Source: Ruminococcus gauvreauii (GTDB lineage Bacteria > Bacillota > Clostridia > Lachnospirales > Lachnospiraceae). From it: a DNA stretch of 64,000 nt. Under the pieces are notes generated by a model, which was not told the DNA's origin, ran no database searches, and saw only the letters and a list, made by a program, of their open reading frames with translations. The DNA is taken from contig NZ_CP102290.1 in assembly GCF_025151995.1 (NCBI RefSeq), forward strand, positions 1,240,001 to 1,304,000, read 5' to 3'. The translations under genes were made by a program, and so were the position numbers. Below are positions 61,053-64,000 of this stretch, piece after piece; position 1 is the stretch's first letter; every line of letters starts with the position of its first letter.

Positions 61053-61907
61053 ATGGAAAAAATACACGAAGAGGGGATCATCCCGAATGAAAAGGGGATT
61101 TTAAAAAGAGACGGCATTTACTTTCATTCACCCTCAGAATTTGCAAAAGAGCACCTGTTTTGTGTGCTTTGGGGTGCTGAAGACGTCTGTGATTTTCCCT
61201 ACCGGGTCAGGCGGGAATACCTGAACGCCTTTATGTTTACCAGAATCCTGGAAGGTTCTCTCCACTATGAGTACCGAGGAAAAACATTTATTGCCCAGGC
61301 AGGTGACATCGTGCTCCAGGACTGTAAACTGTTCAACCACTACTGGGCCGAAGAGCGTGTGCGGCTGCAGTTCATCCACTTTTCCGAAGGGGTCACACAG
61401 CCCTACTGCGACATGCTCTATGAACAGTACGGCGCCTGTTTCCGCAACTTTTCAACTGCGGGACCTCTATTCGATGACATGCTCACCGAACTTCAGAAAT
61501 CTTCCCCGAATGACCACCAGCTCTCTTTTCTGGTCACGGATCTGTTTCGGCAGCTTTCTATTCCGCAAGACCGGCAGGTGAATCCCTCCGTCAGGAAAGC
61601 AATGGAGTATATGAACAGTTTCTTCTGCGAAGAGCTGACATTGGCGGACGTCTGCAGCCATGTCTCATTGAGTCCGTACTACTTTTCCCGGCTTTTCAAG
61701 CGGTATACTTCGCAGTCACCGCATCAGTACCTTCTGGGGCTTCGTTTGAAACATGCAAGGATGATGCTCGCCGAGACCCGGGAATCCATTGAAACGATTG
61801 CAGCAGCCTGCGGCTTCGCCAGCACCTCCCACTTCATCCGGGCATTTAAAAAAGAAGCCGGCGTGACACCGGCCTCTTTTCGAAAGCTCTTTGAATCTCC
61901 TCCATGA
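61053..61907 (+). CDS. AraC-family transcriptional regulator
   Basis: 284 residues. The N-terminal cupin-type sensing domain (TRILEGSLHYEYRGKTFIAQAGDIVLQDCKLFNHYWAEE) is followed by two AraC helix-turn-helix motifs (ELTLADVCSHVSLSPYYFSRLFKRYTSQSPHQYL and SIETIAAACGFASTSHFIRAFKKEAGVTPASF). AGGAGGATTT precedes the ATG. Probably an activator of the adjacent sugar genes on either side. Confidence 0.92.
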   Translation: MEKIHEEGIIPNEKGILKRDGIYFHSPSEFAKEHLFCVLWGAEDVCDFPYRVRREYLNAFMFTRILEGSLHYEYRGKTFIAQAGDIVLQDCKLFNHYWAEERVRLQFIHFSEGVTQPYCDMLYEQYGACFRNFSTAGPLFDDMLTELQKSSPNDHQLSFLVTDLFRQLSIPQDRQVNPSVRKAMEYMNSFFCEELTLADVCSHVSLSPYYFSRLFKRYTSQSPHQYLLGLRLKHARMMLAETRESIETIAAACGFASTSHFIRAFKKEAGVTPASFRKLFESPP

Positions 61908-61909
61908 TG

Positions 61910-63073
61910 TTATTGACAGTCCACCCAGACGGCGCCATTGTCCGCGGAACGCACGCAGTCTTCCACCCAGCGGACGCCCTCTGCGCCTGCATGAATATCG
62001 GGATACCAGAACTCGACGGCTTCCCCCCGGTCTGCGGCATCCATCGCGCACGCGAAACGGCTGTACAGATTACTCCATGCCTCAAACAGCCCCTCAGGAT
62101 GCCCTGCCCCGATGCGGTCGTCCGAAAGCGCCGACGGTTCCAGGTAGCCCATGCCGCGTTCCAGAATGCGTACCGGCTCTCCCTGTACTTCCAGCGTCAG
62201 CTGATTGGGATGTTCATCCCACCATTCCAGCGACGCTTTCTCACCGATGACACGGATTTTTTGTCCATGCATGGAGCCGCAGTTCACACAGCATGACCAC
62301 ACATAGCCGACCGCACCATTATCGTACTCCATCACCGTCATGGAATTATCCTCAAGCGGAGCTCTTGACTTCACAAAGGACTGACGGCTGCACATCAGAC
62401 GTTTCACCTTCAAGTTCGGAAGCATCACCTCCGACAGATACAGCGGATGTGTCCCGAGATCCCCCAGTACATAGGAAGGGCCCGCAACTTTCGGATCTAC
62501 CCTCCATTTTGTGGACGCCGTCGTATTTTCCACCGCTGCATTGTGGAAGCCATGCGAAAACTGCATATTGACAATGCGTATTTCCCCCAGAACCCCTTCC
62601 TGTATCAGACGCCGTGCCTCTTCGATCATCTGATGCCCTGCATATCCGTATGTCACACCTACGACCCTGTTCTTCTCTGCTGCAAGCGCCTCCAGCTCCC
62701 GGGCTTCCTCCGTCGTAAAACAGAGCGGTTTTTCACATACAACGTGCAGTCCCGCGTTCAGTGCCGCCTTCGTGATCTCGAAATGTGTCCCGTTCGGTGT
62801 CGCTACGGAAACTGCCTGGATACCATCCGGACGCCTGGATTCCTCATCAAACATCGTCTTATAATCCGGATAGCATCGGTCCGGGTCCACATGGAGCATA
62901 CTTCCGAAGTCCCGTCCCCGCTCAGGATCGATGTCAAAGGCTCCTGCCACAAGTTCAAAATTGAAATCCCTCAGCGCTGCCGAACGATGGATATAACCGA
63001 TCTGACTTCCTCTGCCTCCGCCTGCCATCGCCCACCGCAGCGGTTGTTCTATCCTTTTTTCACCGTAATACAT
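61910..63073 (-). CDS. Gfo/Idh/MocA-family oxidoreductase
   Basis: 387 residues. MAGGGRGSQIGYIHRSAAL is the NAD-binding start and CEKPLCFTTEEAREL holds the EKP motif. LGDLGTHPLYLSEVM provides the conserved His. It has the layout of enzymes that oxidise sugars in concert with a TIM-barrel isomerase, and indeed the next gene encodes one (24-bp gap). Ends two bases from the AraC stop. Substrate unknown. Confidence 0.87.
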   Translation of the reverse strand: MYYGEKRIEQPLRWAMAGGGRGSQIGYIHRSAALRDFNFELVAGAFDIDPERGRDFGSMLHVDPDRCYPDYKTMFDEESRRPDGIQAVSVATPNGTHFEITKAALNAGLHVVCEKPLCFTTEEARELEALAAEKNRVVGVTYGYAGHQMIEEARRLIQEGVLGEIRIVNMQFSHGFHNAAVENTTASTKWRVDPKVAGPSYVLGDLGTHPLYLSEVMLPNLKVKRLMCSRQSFVKSRAPLEDNSMTVMEYDNGAVGYVWSCCVNCGSMHGQKIRVIGEKASLEWWDEHPNQLTLEVQGEPVRILERGMGYLEPSALSDDRIGAGHPEGLFEAWSNLYSRFACAMDAADRGEAVEFWYPDIHAGAEGVRWVEDCVRSADNGAVWVDCQ

Positions 63074-63097
63074 GAGATCCCTCCTCCTTCATGATTT

Positions 63098-64000
63098 TTA
63101 TATGTTGTATCCCACACTTTTCAGATAGCTCACACTTTTTCTTACATCTCTGAGACTCGTGTCAGCATTGCGGGGATCGCGTTCCTGTTCAATGGTTATG
63201 TATCCGCTGTAACCGATCTTTTTTAACGTCTCCTGAATCTTCGGGTAATCCAGTGTCCCTGTCCCGATCGGACACATGGATCCTTTTGCACATCCTTCGA
63301 AAAAGCGGATGCGTTCACCCAGAACCTCCCGGTATACAGAATCGTTTACATCTTTAAAATGTACGTAATCCAGCCGGTCAGGATATCTTTCCAGCCACTC
63401 GCACGGATCCATGCCGGAGTAATATAAATGCCCGGTGTCCAGACAAAGCCCTGCTATCTCACGTGGAATATCCCTCACCACCGCTTCAATCTCGTCCGCA
63501 AACTCAATATAGCCTCCCGCGTGGGGATGGATCACGGGGCGCACCCCATACTCCGCCGCCCTCTCACAGATACCTTTGATGTGTCTCATCATCACTGACC
63601 ATTTCTCCTGCGAAAGGCGCGGCGCACGGTCTGAATGGCCTGCTGCGTAATCACGTTCATCGTGCCCCCAGTCCATAACTGTCAGATACGGCGTCGGAAA
63701 ATGCTGTTCCTCATACTTCGGAAGCACCGGCAGTTTCGTTATCAGTGAGCATATCTCGTCCGTCTGCCTGAGCACGTTTTCGTAATTCTCCTCATCCAGC
63801 AGATTATCGAATATCGTACCAGCCACGACAGACAGTCCGTTTTTTGTCAGTTCATCAGAAACCGTTCCCACGTCCGCAGGCAGATAACCGTACGGGCCGA
63901 GCTCAATCGCCCGATAGCCCGCCTCCCCTGCTTCCCTCAGCACTCTCTGCCACGGAGGGTTGTAAGGGTTTTTCACATCATCCACTCCCCAGCAGCAGGG
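63098..64000 (-). CDS. Sugar phosphate isomerase/epimerase (xylose isomerase-like TIM barrel), 5' end missing
   Basis: At least 301 residues; the frame is open to the right edge (PCCWGVDDVKNPYNPPWQRVL), so the true start lies outside. TIM-barrel family AP2EC: EAGYRAIELGPYGYLP, HPHAGGYIEF, CLDTGHLYYSGMDPCEW and DYVHFKDV with metal ligands Glu, Asp and His. Relatives include IolE, IolH and hydroxypyruvate isomerase. With the neighbouring dehydrogenases it fits an inositol- or keto-sugar pathway. A GTG at 63985 is not the real start. Confidence 0.85.
   Translation of the reverse strand, partial: PCCWGVDDVKNPYNPPWQRVLREAGEAGYRAIELGPYGYLPADVGTVSDELTKNGLSVVAGTIFDNLLDEENYENVLRQTDEICSLITKLPVLPKYEEQHFPTPYLTVMDWGHDERDYAAGHSDRAPRLSQEKWSVMMRHIKGICERAAEYGVRPVIHPHAGGYIEFADEIEAVVRDIPREIAGLCLDTGHLYYSGMDPCEWLERYPDRLDYVHFKDVNDSVYREVLGERIRFFEGCAKGSMCPIGTGTLDYPKIQETLKKIGYSGYITIEQERDPRNADTSLRDVRKSVSYLKSVGYNI

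Noticed and set aside
1..64000. CRISPR array, prophage or integrative element with integrase, rRNA or tRNA genes
   Set aside because: No regularly spaced direct repeats, integrase or recombinase frames, phage structural genes or tRNA-like cloverleafs were seen on either strand.

Overview
The window looks like a chromosomal segment of a Gram-positive anaerobe of the Clostridia, most likely Lachnospiraceae (inferred; genus not assigned). Supporting signs are the trigger factor-clpP-clpX-lon-yihA order, LL-diaminopimelate aminotransferase (DapL) lysine synthesis, an anaerobic class III ribonucleotide reductase, gatCAB behind a T-box leader, strong GGAGG ribosome binding sites, and a host background close to 50% GC. 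No rRNA, tRNA, CRISPR array, integrase or phage gene is visible. The first gene (EcfA-type ATPase) runs off the left edge and the last (TIM-barrel epimerase) off the right.

Layout. 1-7.1 kb, minus strand: ecfA, yihA, lon, clpX, clpP, tig (protein quality control). 7.2-10.0 kb: DJ-1/PfpI protein, small hypothetical, an XRE regulator, a CYTH protein and a 441-bp tandem duplication carrying two nearly identical XRE regulators. 10.0-16.7 kb: proC, an orphan lipoprotein SBP, a HAD phosphatase, an NSS transporter, and a three-gene unit (secreted protein, response regulator, histidine kinase) with repeats at its promoter. 16.7-24.0 kb: an AT-rich inserted island. It lies between the 3' remnant of one S8 peptidase gene and an intact S8 paralogue. 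It carries an operon of N6-adenine methyltransferase, a kinase-like protein with two GHKL ATPase modules, a receiver protein and an HNH nuclease, plus a decayed IS30-family element. This looks like an unusual restriction or defence system built around phosphorelay parts and is the main discovery candidate.

24-37 kb: S8 peptidase, NUDIX hydrolase, Tex, three small membrane proteins, then (minus) secA, prfB with its programmed +1 frameshift, hom, and a phosphoglycerate mutase-like protein probably acting as homoserine kinase. 36.7-45.4 kb: hotdog thioesterase, nrdD with a pair of NrdR-like boxes, a MATE exporter translationally coupled to gatCAB, and a zinc-ribbon membrane protein that leads the T-box-controlled gat operon. 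The T-box promoter diverges from asnA, which makes the asparagine the gat system would otherwise have to supply on tRNA. 47-51.6 kb: DUF6951-like protein, dapF-dapL, and an ANTAR regulator behind glnA; glnA has a promoter followed at once by an intrinsic terminator.

52-59.8 kb: a GPH sugar transporter, a DASS anion transporter, two uroporphyrinogen-decarboxylase-family (methyltransferase-like) proteins, an arylamine N-acetyltransferase and a PucR-type regulator. The two transcription units with the URO-D-like genes have the same promoter architecture: inverted CCTACA/TGTAGG half-sites exactly 42 bp apart, the nearer one exactly 27 bp before a TATAAT box. They therefore look like one regulon. 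59.8-64 kb: two Gfo/Idh/MocA dehydrogenases, an AraC regulator and a sugar epimerase, a sugar or polyol catabolic cluster.
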